Source of the DNA: JBAXQQ01 sp037131695
GTDB taxonomy: Bacteria > Armatimonadota > Hebobacteria > CAIYQO01
Reading direction: 5' to 3'
Assembly (NCBI GenBank): GCA_964638715.1
Contig: CAZWZF010000030.1
Coordinates: 1 to 54,549 of the forward strand
DNA: 54,549 nucleotides
The notes under the pieces were generated by a model. It was given only the letters and a program-made list of their open reading frames with translations, did no database searches and was not told the origin of the DNA. Below, piece after piece: positions 26,875-34,827 of this stretch (its first letter is position 1; the number at the start of each line of letters is the position of its first letter). The translations under genes were made by a program, and so were the position numbers.

Positions 26875-27897
26875 TTACATGGTGAATGTGAGTGTTGCCC
26901 CACCGCTTGCCTGGTTGCCATCTTTCGAGACAATGTAGGTTTTTCCGGTGCCTCCAGCGGGTACCAGCACGAGACATTTCAAGGGTGGAATGACCACCTG
27001 GCGGTTATTCGCATCCGATAGTAAGCAAATCAGTGGCGCATATCCACCCGAGAATCCGCCGCAATCGACCAGGTGATAGGTGCTTAGTGGGGGGAATATA
27101 ATCGGTGTTAATGTTTTCAGCACAATAGTGTCACCCTGGCTCAGCGTATTCGGATTGGTATCCACACGTGTGACGGTGATGGTTGTACCCGGACCGTCCG
27201 GCTGACTCAGGGTCACCAGCTTGCTATTGCGGGTGGCCAGCAAACCAAATTTCCAACTGATCCAGACATTTGGCGCTGTTGTCCTGGTAAAATTCGCCCA
27301 ACCATTCGAAAAGTTATACCATTTTGGGTTATGTGTGTCGACGAGTGTGTCGGCATTAATGGTAATATATCGAATAGGTGACGGCAATTGCGATGTGATA
27401 GTAACATGACCATCTACTGCAGCACTGATATAGCCACTGCTGTGCCGTCTATCAAGATCCGCTGGAACGGAGAGCGCATAATTACTGCTGGTAGTGCTCG
27501 GAGATTGGATATCGGCAATCATGGGGGTCTCTGCAGGACGCAGCACTTCTCCCAAGGCAGTGCTGAATAACTCAGCATTGAAGCCGTAATCCGGTGCTCC
27601 TGCTGTTCCAGAATTCCGTGTGGGACAGCGGAATAATGCGCTCTCAGTCGCATAGTTCGTAATGGTTTTTGACCAGGGTACCGTTTGAGAATCTGCTGGA
27701 AACGTGGAATTGGCGTCCATAGCAGCCATGGTCATGGCAACGGCCAACTGCCGGATATTATTAGTGCAGGTGGTCTGTCGGGCTTTTTCCCGCGCACGTG
27801 CAAAAACCGGAAAGAGAATAGAGGCGAGGATAGCAATAATGGCTATCACAACCAGTAATTCAATTAAAGTAAAGCCCCGTGGTTTATGAGTATGCAT
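26875..27897 (-). CDS. Pseudopilin with H-X9-DG motif (locus 3, second)
   Basis: The start at 27897 follows ACAGGAG. The leader is MHTHKPRG|FTLIELL, then FPVFARAREKARQT and NNIRQLAVAMTMAAMD. RHSSGYISAAVDGH is an exact H-X9-DG match. The passenger contains FGLLATRNSKLVTLSQPDG, almost repeated in the neighbouring pseudopilin, and ends in a Gly/Thr-rich beta segment. It is 340 residues long. The enzyme genes of locus 3 follow it after a perfect hairpin. Confidence 0.85.
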   Translation of the reverse strand: MHTHKPRGFTLIELLVVIAIIAILASILFPVFARAREKARQTTCTNNIRQLAVAMTMAAMDANSTFPADSQTVPWSKTITNYATESALFRCPTRNSGTAGAPDYGFNAELFSTALGEVLRPAETPMIADIQSPSTTSSNYALSVPADLDRRHSSGYISAAVDGHVTITSQLPSPIRYITINADTLVDTHNPKWYNFSNGWANFTRTTAPNVWISWKFGLLATRNSKLVTLSQPDGPGTTITVTRVDTNPNTLSQGDTIVLKTLTPIIFPPLSTYHLVDCGGFSGGYAPLICLLSDANNRQVVIPPLKCLVLVPAGGTGKTYIVSKDGNQASGGATLTFTM

Positions 27898-27913
27898 ACT
27901 TTCGCTCCTGTAA

Positions 27914-28921
27914 TCAGAAAGGATAATCCGAGTTGTCATTTAAAGAAGTCCAGGATTTTACCCAGGTGTAATGCCAGAAATCAAAGGCATCGGTGGGGTA
28001 AGTCGCTGGCTTATTCACCACACCTAACGATGATAAAGTTGGATAATTAGCCATTATGGTGATGCACTGGTTTTTCTTGATTACCACGCCGGTACTGAGC
28101 GAGACGCCACCCGTGCCACTGGCCCCGGAAAACATGATAATGGGTCGATAGGTAGTGGCACCATTCCAGATGGTGATATCCGTCGTTGCGAGGAAAACGA
28201 TAGCATCGGTAAACAGACAACTGGTGGTGGTATCGGCGCACGCCGCCACTACCTCGGTACCGCTACCGCCCGGCTGACTAAGGGTGACCAATTTACTGGT
28301 GCGGGTTGGCAGTGAGCCAAATTGATAAGTCTTAACTGTTGACGCCCCCAGGTAGGTCCAGGATGTAATATCCTTCATCTGATAACCGATTATTGTATAA
28401 CGATTATTAGAAATTGATGCATGACCATCCACCCCGGTCATGACATAACTGTTGGTATGTCGGAAATCCAGATCATCCGGGGATTGCAACGTGAAGTTGA
28501 GATTAGGAGGAAACTGAGATCGCTTCAAATCCATAACGAGTGGGGTATTAGTGGGATCTAAAGTGTCCCCAAGGGATGTCCCGAACAGAGTAGCGTTAAA
28601 GCCATACTCTGACAAGGCAGCATTGCCTTTGATGCTGGTGGATGGACAATCAAAGATGGCACCGTCGATAGTCGTATTCAATCCGGTCGACCAGGACTTC
28701 GTGACTGGGTCAGCAAAAAAAGTTTCCTCATGGTCTTGTAAAAAAATGTGAATATCCGCCGCAAGTTGGCGGTTATTCGAAAGGCACGTGGTCTGATACG
28801 CTTTTTCGCGTGCCCGTGCAAAAACAGGAAATAGAATCGCGGCGAGGATGGCAATAATGGCTATCACGACCAGTAATTCGATGAGGGTGAAACCCAGATT
28901 GCGTTTTTTGTATTTATTCAT
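27914..28921 (-). CDS. Pseudopilin with H-X9-DG motif (locus 3, first)
   Basis: A 335-residue protein with the leader MNKYKKRNLG|FTLIELL, then FPVFARAREKAYQT and NNRQLAADIHIFLQDHEETFF. RHTNSYVMTGVDGH is an exact H-X9-DG match. The passenger has FGSLPTRTSKLVTLSQPGG, showing recent shared ancestry with 26875-27897, and ends WHYTWVKSWTSLNDNSDYPF. AAGG lies ahead of the ATG. It is the first gene behind the promoter/operator at 28947-28993. Confidence 0.85.
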   Translation of the reverse strand: MNKYKKRNLGFTLIELLVVIAIIAILAAILFPVFARAREKAYQTTCLSNNRQLAADIHIFLQDHEETFFADPVTKSWSTGLNTTIDGAIFDCPSTSIKGNAALSEYGFNATLFGTSLGDTLDPTNTPLVMDLKRSQFPPNLNFTLQSPDDLDFRHTNSYVMTGVDGHASISNNRYTIIGYQMKDITSWTYLGASTVKTYQFGSLPTRTSKLVTLSQPGGSGTEVVAACADTTTSCLFTDAIVFLATTDITIWNGATTYRPIIMFSGASGTGGVSLSTGVVIKKNQCITIMANYPTLSSLGVVNKPATYPTDAFDFWHYTWVKSWTSLNDNSDYPF

Positions 28922-28946
28922 ACCGACCTTCTTTTAAAAAATACAT

Positions 28947-28993
28947 TTAACGTTAACTGCTGATATTGTACCATGTAGTTTTTAATATGTCAA
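28947..28993 (-). promoter_or_regulatory. Promoter and LacI-type operator of the locus 3 pseudopilins
   Basis: On the minus strand TTGACA (28993-28988) and TACAAT (28970-28965) are 17 bases apart. The perfect palindrome TTAACGTTAA (28947-28956) follows eight bases later. The identical ten bases occur at 30300-30309, on the other side of the LacI gene, which makes regulation by that protein likely. Confidence 0.75.
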
Positions 28994-29072
28994 TATATTT
29001 TAAGAAGATTTTTAAAATATATTTTTAATAAGATAACACTAAGGTCTACTACACTATTATTCTATTTAAAAT

Positions 29073-30260
29073 TTATATTTTCGGCGAAGCTGTTGTAGAA
29101 CGAATTGTAAAAGTTACCGGCAAAACTAATTTTCTGGTATCAGTTGAATGGCTTTGTATGATTTCTACTAACTGGTTAGCAGCGATGCGGCCAATTTCTT
29201 CCAATGGAAGTGTAATGGTAGTAAGAATATTATCACCATTTTTAGCAAGTAAAGGCTCAGAGTCATCGTGACCAATCAGGCTGATATCTTCCGGAATTCG
29301 AATTCCTTGCGATGTTAAAGCATGCCAGATTGAAATAGCAGCCTTGTCATTGGGAGCCATAATTGCAGTAATTGTCGGGTTAGATTCGATATGCACAATA
29401 ATCCGTTCTGTTGCTTCGTCGGGATTATCATAATTCCAATTTATTGCTTTTAGCACTTCATTTGATTTCATGCCGGCAATATCACATGCCTGACGCATGC
29501 CACCCAATCGTTGTTGATGAGGATAACTTGCAGACCATTCACCATAAAAATGCAATATATGCTGATGTCCTAAGCTAAGTAGATGAGTTAATGCTTCATA
29601 AGAACCAGTCCAGTCATCTGTCATTATTACAGAACAACCAGGCATTGGATTAAGAATAGATATTATAGGACGTTGGTTAAAATGAGGTTCGTCTCGCAAC
29701 GCGGATAGAATAGTAGCAAACGGTGCAGCAGCACAATATACAATTGCACCATCTACATCACCACGTCGTATTATACGAGGAAGCGATATATCTCCAGTTA
29801 AGTCCGGTTTTGTAACCAGGTTGGATACTAAAGCAATCTCATGTTCGTTGAATGCTGTAATGATTCCGTCGAATATTTGTATGAAATAACTGTCTTTCAT
29901 CATACTGCCAGGAAAAAAAAGTGCAACAGCATGATTAAGCACGTCTAAATCATGGCTGCCTAATACGAGACGACGAGCACTTTCAAACCTCGCGGGGTCA
30001 TAACCGATTTTGGCAGCCGTTTCCTGAATACGAATAGTCATTGTCTCACTGACATAACGTCGATCACCACGCAGTGCGCGCGATACGGTCATGCAACTTA
30101 CACCGCAAATATCAGCAATATCCTGTAATGTTACTGCACCAGCCTGACGGGTATGCGTTTGGTAAGATATATCCTTTTCCTGGGAATCATCAATAATTAT
30201 CCCTTTTCCAGATGGTAAAACAGTCTTTTTTATTTTTTTTTCTTTATCCCTTACTTTCAT
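29073..30260 (-). CDS. LacI-family transcriptional regulator (locus 3)
   Basis: A regulator of 395 residues from the ATG at 30260 (398 from 30269). A charged N-terminal tail of about 45 residues precedes the helix-turn-helix (VTLQDIADICGVSCMTVSRALRG). The hinge insertion ARRLVLGSHDLDVLN and the effector domain (EDISLIGHDDSEPL, TITLPLEEIGRIAANQL) match the other two LacI proteins. It is flanked on both sides by TTAACGTTAA. The best promoter has its -10 at 30273-30268, which would place the transcript start at about 30261, so the message may be leaderless; the 30269 start would lie inside the -10. Confidence 0.9.
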   Translation of the reverse strand: MKVRDKEKKIKKTVLPSGKGIIIDDSQEKDISYQTHTRQAGAVTLQDIADICGVSCMTVSRALRGDRRYVSETMTIRIQETAAKIGYDPARFESARRLVLGSHDLDVLNHAVALFFPGSMMKDSYFIQIFDGIITAFNEHEIALVSNLVTKPDLTGDISLPRIIRRGDVDGAIVYCAAAPFATILSALRDEPHFNQRPIISILNPMPGCSVIMTDDWTGSYEALTHLLSLGHQHILHFYGEWSASYPHQQRLGGMRQACDIAGMKSNEVLKAINWNYDNPDEATERIIVHIESNPTITAIMAPNDKAAISIWHALTSQGIRIPEDISLIGHDDSEPLLAKNGDNILTTITLPLEEIGRIAANQLVEIIQSHSTDTRKLVLPVTFTIRSTTASPKI

Positions 30261-30262
30261 GG

Positions 30263-30309
30263 TTGACATTATACCATTTAAACAGGTAATATGTCAAAGT
30301 TAACGTTAA
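30263..30309. promoter_or_regulatory. Face-to-face promoters with shared TTAACGTTAA operator (locus 3)
   Basis: Plus strand: TTGACA (30263-30268), 18 bases, TAATAT (30287-30292), then the operator TTAACGTTAA (30300-30309), serving the 30355 operon. Minus strand: TTGACA (30297-30292), 18 bases, TATAAT (30273-30268), serving the LacI gene. The -35 of each overlaps the -10 of the other, so the two polymerases should exclude one another, and one repressor site could control both. Confidence 0.7.
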
Positions 30310-30354
30310 ATGCTATTGGCATAAAGATGTAACGGTATGTAATGTAGAGGTGTA

Positions 30355-33300
30355 ATGATGAAATACTTTATTATGGCAAAATCAATTTTCCTGACATGTT
30401 TATTAGTTTGTAATGTATCATTAGTTTTAGCTGCTGATACATTATTAAACACGAATATTCCGCAAGTTATTCCACAGTCCATTGTACCTTTTATGACTGT
30501 GGCACCAGCAATTGATGGAATTATTAATGCTGATGAATGGAATACTTTGCATATTTCGAAGTTTACATCACAACAAAGAGATCTGTTGCAACCAAGATAT
30601 GGAGAGTTTTGGATTGGATGTGATGGTAAACGATTATATATTGCAGTGCGTTCTGCTGTGCATCCACAAGCAGGCATCATTGCCAATAATATTCCGCATG
30701 GCAACACAGATGTTGGCGATGTGATCTATGACGATTCAATTGAATTATGGATTGACAATAATCCTGGCAATATCTCAGGACAATACTATCAGATTATGGT
30801 TAATAGCAAGGGTGCACTGTATGATTCCAGCTATGAACGTAAAGATAAAATAGCACAAAAATATTGGCGTGCAGCAATTGAACAGGCTCACTCTGTTAAA
30901 GACAGCATTTGGAGCGCAGAATTTGCTATTGATTTATCATCTTTAAATATAAATAATCCAGAACAACCATTGGCAATGCGCGTATGCCGAAATTATAAAT
31001 ACCCCTGGGACCAGTCTCGCTGGGCGCCACTTGTTCGCGCGTTTGACACTCCTGATACCATGCCTAAAATCCAATTTATAAAACAAGCACCAATTATTTC
31101 AGAGATTGGATTCCAAAGTAAAGATGGAATAGATATTGGTATAGATATTAATAACCCTACGAAAAATCAATTACCAATCCATGTGAAAATTGGCGGTAAT
31201 GCGCAAGACCAACCACGGTATTACCAGGATTGGGATATTAATCTGGAACCAGGCGAAAAGCGTAAGTTTTCGTACCAGAAACCCTTCTTTACACCTGGTG
31301 ATTACCCGGCATTAGGTGAGTTGCTTATTACTGGGCCAGATAAACAAGTTTATTATCACCGCGATGTAAAATGGCAGACGGTCCCAACTAATATTTGGGA
31401 TACACTATCAAGCACCAATGTTGATGATGCTGTTAAGTGTAATATTGCATTTTTGCCAACTTCACGCACACTCCGATGGAAATCTGCATTTAATGGTTGG
31501 ATCGAAAAAGATAACATAAAAAAAGTGCGAATTAAAGTGCTAAATGAAGAAAAAAAAGAAGTCTTTTCCGATGAAGCAGATATAACAAAAAATTGGACAT
31601 GTGAAGGAAAACTTCTATTAAAAGAGATAAAGCCTGGAAAATATCAGGTATTATTCTTTTTTGATGGAAAAACAATCTCAAATGAACCACTGAAAACAAT
31701 AATGTTTCAATATGAAAATAATTTCCCATGGCTAAATAACTCCATTGGAATAAGTGATGAGGTGATTCCACCATTTACCCCACTTAAGGTGAAGGGACGG
31801 ACTATAGATGCTGTATTACGTCAGCATTTGATGAATAATATTGGCATGTGGTCGCAGGTGAAATCAATGAATGATCCGTTACTTAATGCACCGATGACAT
31901 TTGATGTCAGGCAAAAAGGTAAGATGCAGCGAGTAAGCGGTAACCTCGATTTTACAGAAAAAAAACCTAATCGCGTGACGGCAGTATCGAAATGGCGTGC
32001 AGGATCACTACGGGGTAAAACTATCAGCGAGATGGATATAGACGGATGCATGAAGGTAACGCTGGAGCTTTCCCAATGCGATAAAACTCCGGTGGATTCA
32101 TTAGAATTGGTAATACCACTTAGTGCAGATCAAGTTTCCTTGATGCACTCCTGTGGAGAAGGATTGCGTTCCAATTACGCCGGTGCTATACCTGCCGGCA
32201 CCGGAATAGTATGGGAAAGTAAATACGCTTCTCGCGATAAATTATTAGGTACTTTTTTACCATATTTATATGTAGGTGGTCCAGAACGTGGATTAGTGTG
32301 GTTTGCTTCAAATGATAAGGATTGGGTAGTTGATTTAAAGGACGAAGTTTCTGCCCTGGTAATTGAACGAAAAGAAGATACTGTTTTTCTGCGGGTACGA
32401 TTAGTACAAAAACAGACAACACTGACCAAAACTCATCGTATTGTCTTTGGTTTACAGGCAACTCCTGTAAAACCAATGCCGACAAACCCCGACTGGCATA
32501 CATGGGGTGTAACATCCGGTGGAAAGTTCGAGTCGCTGCTGCTTGGAATGTGCATGTATTGGGGTGGTCATCTCTATGGTGTAACTCCTCTGGGAAATGA
32601 TTATACGGTTATACAAAAGATAGCACAGTCAAAAAAAGAAGGAAAACGGGATGATGACTTCTTTGCTGCTTATGCCAAAGCACACCCGGAAATAAAAAAT
32701 GAAATTAATTGGTCAGCAGCTCCCGGCAAAGTTGATGCACTCATTCCATACACAAACCTTCGCGGTGAAAATATGGCGATACCTGAGTGGCTGACTTATC
32801 AGGATGAATGGCGCAGGTCTGATTATACCTGGCGAATTGATAAATCTAATGATGCACCAATTGATTTTTCCTGTACTCCAGTTAGAAGCCGACAAGATTA
32901 CCTGCTATACGCCTACCGTGATTTTCTCCGCAATGGTTTTGATGGCATTTACTGGGATAATATCTGTATTTATGATAATGAAAATCCCGCAACAGGCAAT
33001 GGTTATATTCGGGAAGATGGTCAATTTCAACCGGATACCGACATCTGGGAAATGCGTGAACTAACCCGTCGAACCGCAGTATTATTTCATCAAATGGGTA
33101 AACGTAATCTGACAATGCCGCATATGACTAATTCGTATCTGTTGCCGGTATTTAGTTGGACTACTATTAACTTCGACTGGGAATGGAAATTCGGCGGTTC
33201 AGATTTTCAGGATCGTTTTACACGTGAATATATCAGGGCCGCGAGTATTGGACGCCAAGGTGGCAATGTGCCGGTTATATTGTCAGGTATTACTGAGGTA

Positions 33301-33738
33301 ACAAATCCTGTTCTGCAAAAATGGGTTGAACGTACCCGGGCAGGTGTTTGCCTGACCCATGAATTGATTATATATCAGGCTGATTCTCTTTATACGCGAA
33401 TCAGACAGCATCTATTCAATCAAGGGTATGGTACTGATATCTGTAAAGTATACAACTATTGGGATAAACAACCGATAATTACTGTCAATGAAATAGATGC
33501 TGCCTGGATTGTTGTTCAGGGTAAAGATAAAATAACCATTATATTCTCCGATTATGGAAAAGGTGGTAATGCTAAAATAAAAGTTGATACTAAAAAACTT
33601 AATTTATCTGAAAATTTCACTGCTGTTAATTGGGAGAATACTGAACAAAAATACACAGCGCAAAACGGCATAATTACGATAAATGAGATCAAACAACATG
33701 ATTTACGTGTTCTTACAATTCAAAACACACAGAAATAG
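30355..33738 (+). CDS. Secreted CBM9-like plus DUF6067 putative glycoside hydrolase
   Basis: A 1127-residue protein with a signal peptide (MAKSIFLTCLLVCNVSLVLAA). Residues ~45-240 match the CBM9/DOMON-like sugar-binding fold: PAIDGIINADEWNTL at the start, DDSIELWIDNN and SIWSAEFAIDLSSL later. A linker of beta domains (~240-470) leads to the DUF6067-type catalytic region (LPYLYVGGPERGLVWFASNDKDW, THRIVFGLQATPVKPMP). A barrel segment NGFDGIYWDNICIYDNE near residue 862 supplies plausible catalytic acids. The start ATGATG follows AGAGG. It is the first gene of a three-gene operon divergent from the LacI regulator. Substrate unknown. Confidence 0.8.
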   Translation: MMKYFIMAKSIFLTCLLVCNVSLVLAADTLLNTNIPQVIPQSIVPFMTVAPAIDGIINADEWNTLHISKFTSQQRDLLQPRYGEFWIGCDGKRLYIAVRSAVHPQAGIIANNIPHGNTDVGDVIYDDSIELWIDNNPGNISGQYYQIMVNSKGALYDSSYERKDKIAQKYWRAAIEQAHSVKDSIWSAEFAIDLSSLNINNPEQPLAMRVCRNYKYPWDQSRWAPLVRAFDTPDTMPKIQFIKQAPIISEIGFQSKDGIDIGIDINNPTKNQLPIHVKIGGNAQDQPRYYQDWDINLEPGEKRKFSYQKPFFTPGDYPALGELLITGPDKQVYYHRDVKWQTVPTNIWDTLSSTNVDDAVKCNIAFLPTSRTLRWKSAFNGWIEKDNIKKVRIKVLNEEKKEVFSDEADITKNWTCEGKLLLKEIKPGKYQVLFFFDGKTISNEPLKTIMFQYENNFPWLNNSIGISDEVIPPFTPLKVKGRTIDAVLRQHLMNNIGMWSQVKSMNDPLLNAPMTFDVRQKGKMQRVSGNLDFTEKKPNRVTAVSKWRAGSLRGKTISEMDIDGCMKVTLELSQCDKTPVDSLELVIPLSADQVSLMHSCGEGLRSNYAGAIPAGTGIVWESKYASRDKLLGTFLPYLYVGGPERGLVWFASNDKDWVVDLKDEVSALVIERKEDTVFLRVRLVQKQTTLTKTHRIVFGLQATPVKPMPTNPDWHTWGVTSGGKFESLLLGMCMYWGGHLYGVTPLGNDYTVIQKIAQSKKEGKRDDDFFAAYAKAHPEIKNEINWSAAPGKVDALIPYTNLRGENMAIPEWLTYQDEWRRSDYTWRIDKSNDAPIDFSCTPVRSRQDYLLYAYRDFLRNGFDGIYWDNICIYDNENPATGNGYIREDGQFQPDTDIWEMRELTRRTAVLFHQMGKRNLTMPHMTNSYLLPVFSWTTINFDWEWKFGGSDFQDRFTREYIRAASIGRQGGNVPVILSGITEVTNPVLQKWVERTRAGVCLTHELIIYQADSLYTRIRQHLFNQGYGTDICKVYNYWDKQPIITVNEIDAAWIVVQGKDKITIIFSDYGKGGNAKIKVDTKKLNLSENFTAVNWENTEQKYTAQNGIITINEIKQHDLRVLTIQNTQK

Positions 33739-33750
33739 AGAGAAAATTTA

Positions 33751-34815
33751 ATGTCTCATAATTATAAATTACAACGCAATGAAAAACCAGATTTCTCCAG
33801 ATTTCGTAAAGTTTTAATGCGAAAAGGGGATAGAGAGTATGTCCCTTTTTTTGAAATGATTCTTAATCCTGAACATTTTGAAGCATTTACTGGTTTAACA
33901 CCGCCACCCGGGATGAACTTTATGCCGACATCATCAACATATGAGACTACATTTGCCCACTATCTGCAATGTTGTGCTTTAATGGGGTTTGATCATGGCA
34001 CTATTAATATGTGTGGATTTGCCGGATTCCCGGCGAAACGCCATGATGGTTTTGTTATGGATGATGATAGCGTAATTACCTGCAATGCTGATTTTGACGC
34101 ATATCCATGGCCATCGGCCAAAACATTAGATATTGACGCTATGATTCGAACGGCAAAATTAGCCCCGGAAGGACTGGGTGTACTCACAGGTGGTGGTGCA
34201 ATTTTTCAAACAATGTGCGACCTGCTTGGATATTCCGGCATTGGTATAATGCTTTATGAAAATCCAGACCTGGTGAATCGGGTTGCTGATCGTGTAGGTT
34301 CAATTATGTTGGAAGTATTCGATTTGGCTGCATCCTTGCCATGCATTGATGGTATTCTGGTAACTGGTGATATGGGTTTTAAAACCGGAACATTTTTGAA
34401 ACCTGACGATTTACGACGTTTAATATTTCCATGGCATAAACGAATATGTGATGCTGTGCATAATCATGGCAAGGTATGTATCTTACATTCATGTGGTAAT
34501 TTAAAAGAAGTGATGGAAGATATTATCGCCAGTGGTTATGATGGTAAACATTCATTTGAAGATGCAATTACTCCTTCAATGCTTGAATTACATCAGCAAT
34601 ATGGTAAACGTATCAGTCTAATTGGTGGCATAGATGTGGATTTTCTTTGTCGTGCAGATGAAATATCTTTACGACAACGTGTGCGTTATATGATTGACAA
34701 CATGGCTCCTGATGGTGGTTACATGCTGGGCAGTGGCAACAGCCTTGCTGATTATGTTCCCATAGAAAGTGCATGGGCAATGTTTGATGAAGGTCTAAAA
34801 TATGGTCGTGAATAA
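33751..34815 (+). CDS. Uroporphyrinogen decarboxylase-like (URO-D/MtaA family) protein
   Basis: A 354-residue cytoplasmic protein of the URO-D superfamily: GDREYVPFFEMILNPEHFEAFTG at the start, PDLVNRVADRVGS, DMGFKTGTFLKPDDLRRLIFPWHKRI, and the metal-type motif CILHSCGNLKEVMEDI, followed by LIGGIDVDFLCRADE and YMLGSGNSLADYVPIE. The HxCGN motif is typical of the cobalamin-linked methyltransferase branch rather than of haem biosynthesis. It starts 12 bases after the secreted DUF6067 gene and ends 12 bases before the DUF5696-like gene, so it belongs to a glycan pathway. Removal of a methyl group from a methoxy sugar or aglycone is speculative. Confidence 0.8.
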   Translation: MSHNYKLQRNEKPDFSRFRKVLMRKGDREYVPFFEMILNPEHFEAFTGLTPPPGMNFMPTSSTYETTFAHYLQCCALMGFDHGTINMCGFAGFPAKRHDGFVMDDDSVITCNADFDAYPWPSAKTLDIDAMIRTAKLAPEGLGVLTGGGAIFQTMCDLLGYSGIGIMLYENPDLVNRVADRVGSIMLEVFDLAASLPCIDGILVTGDMGFKTGTFLKPDDLRRLIFPWHKRICDAVHNHGKVCILHSCGNLKEVMEDIIASGYDGKHSFEDAITPSMLELHQQYGKRISLIGGIDVDFLCRADEISLRQRVRYMIDNMAPDGGYMLGSGNSLADYVPIESAWAMFDEGLKYGRE

Positions 34816-34827
34816 AGGTATTTCTAT

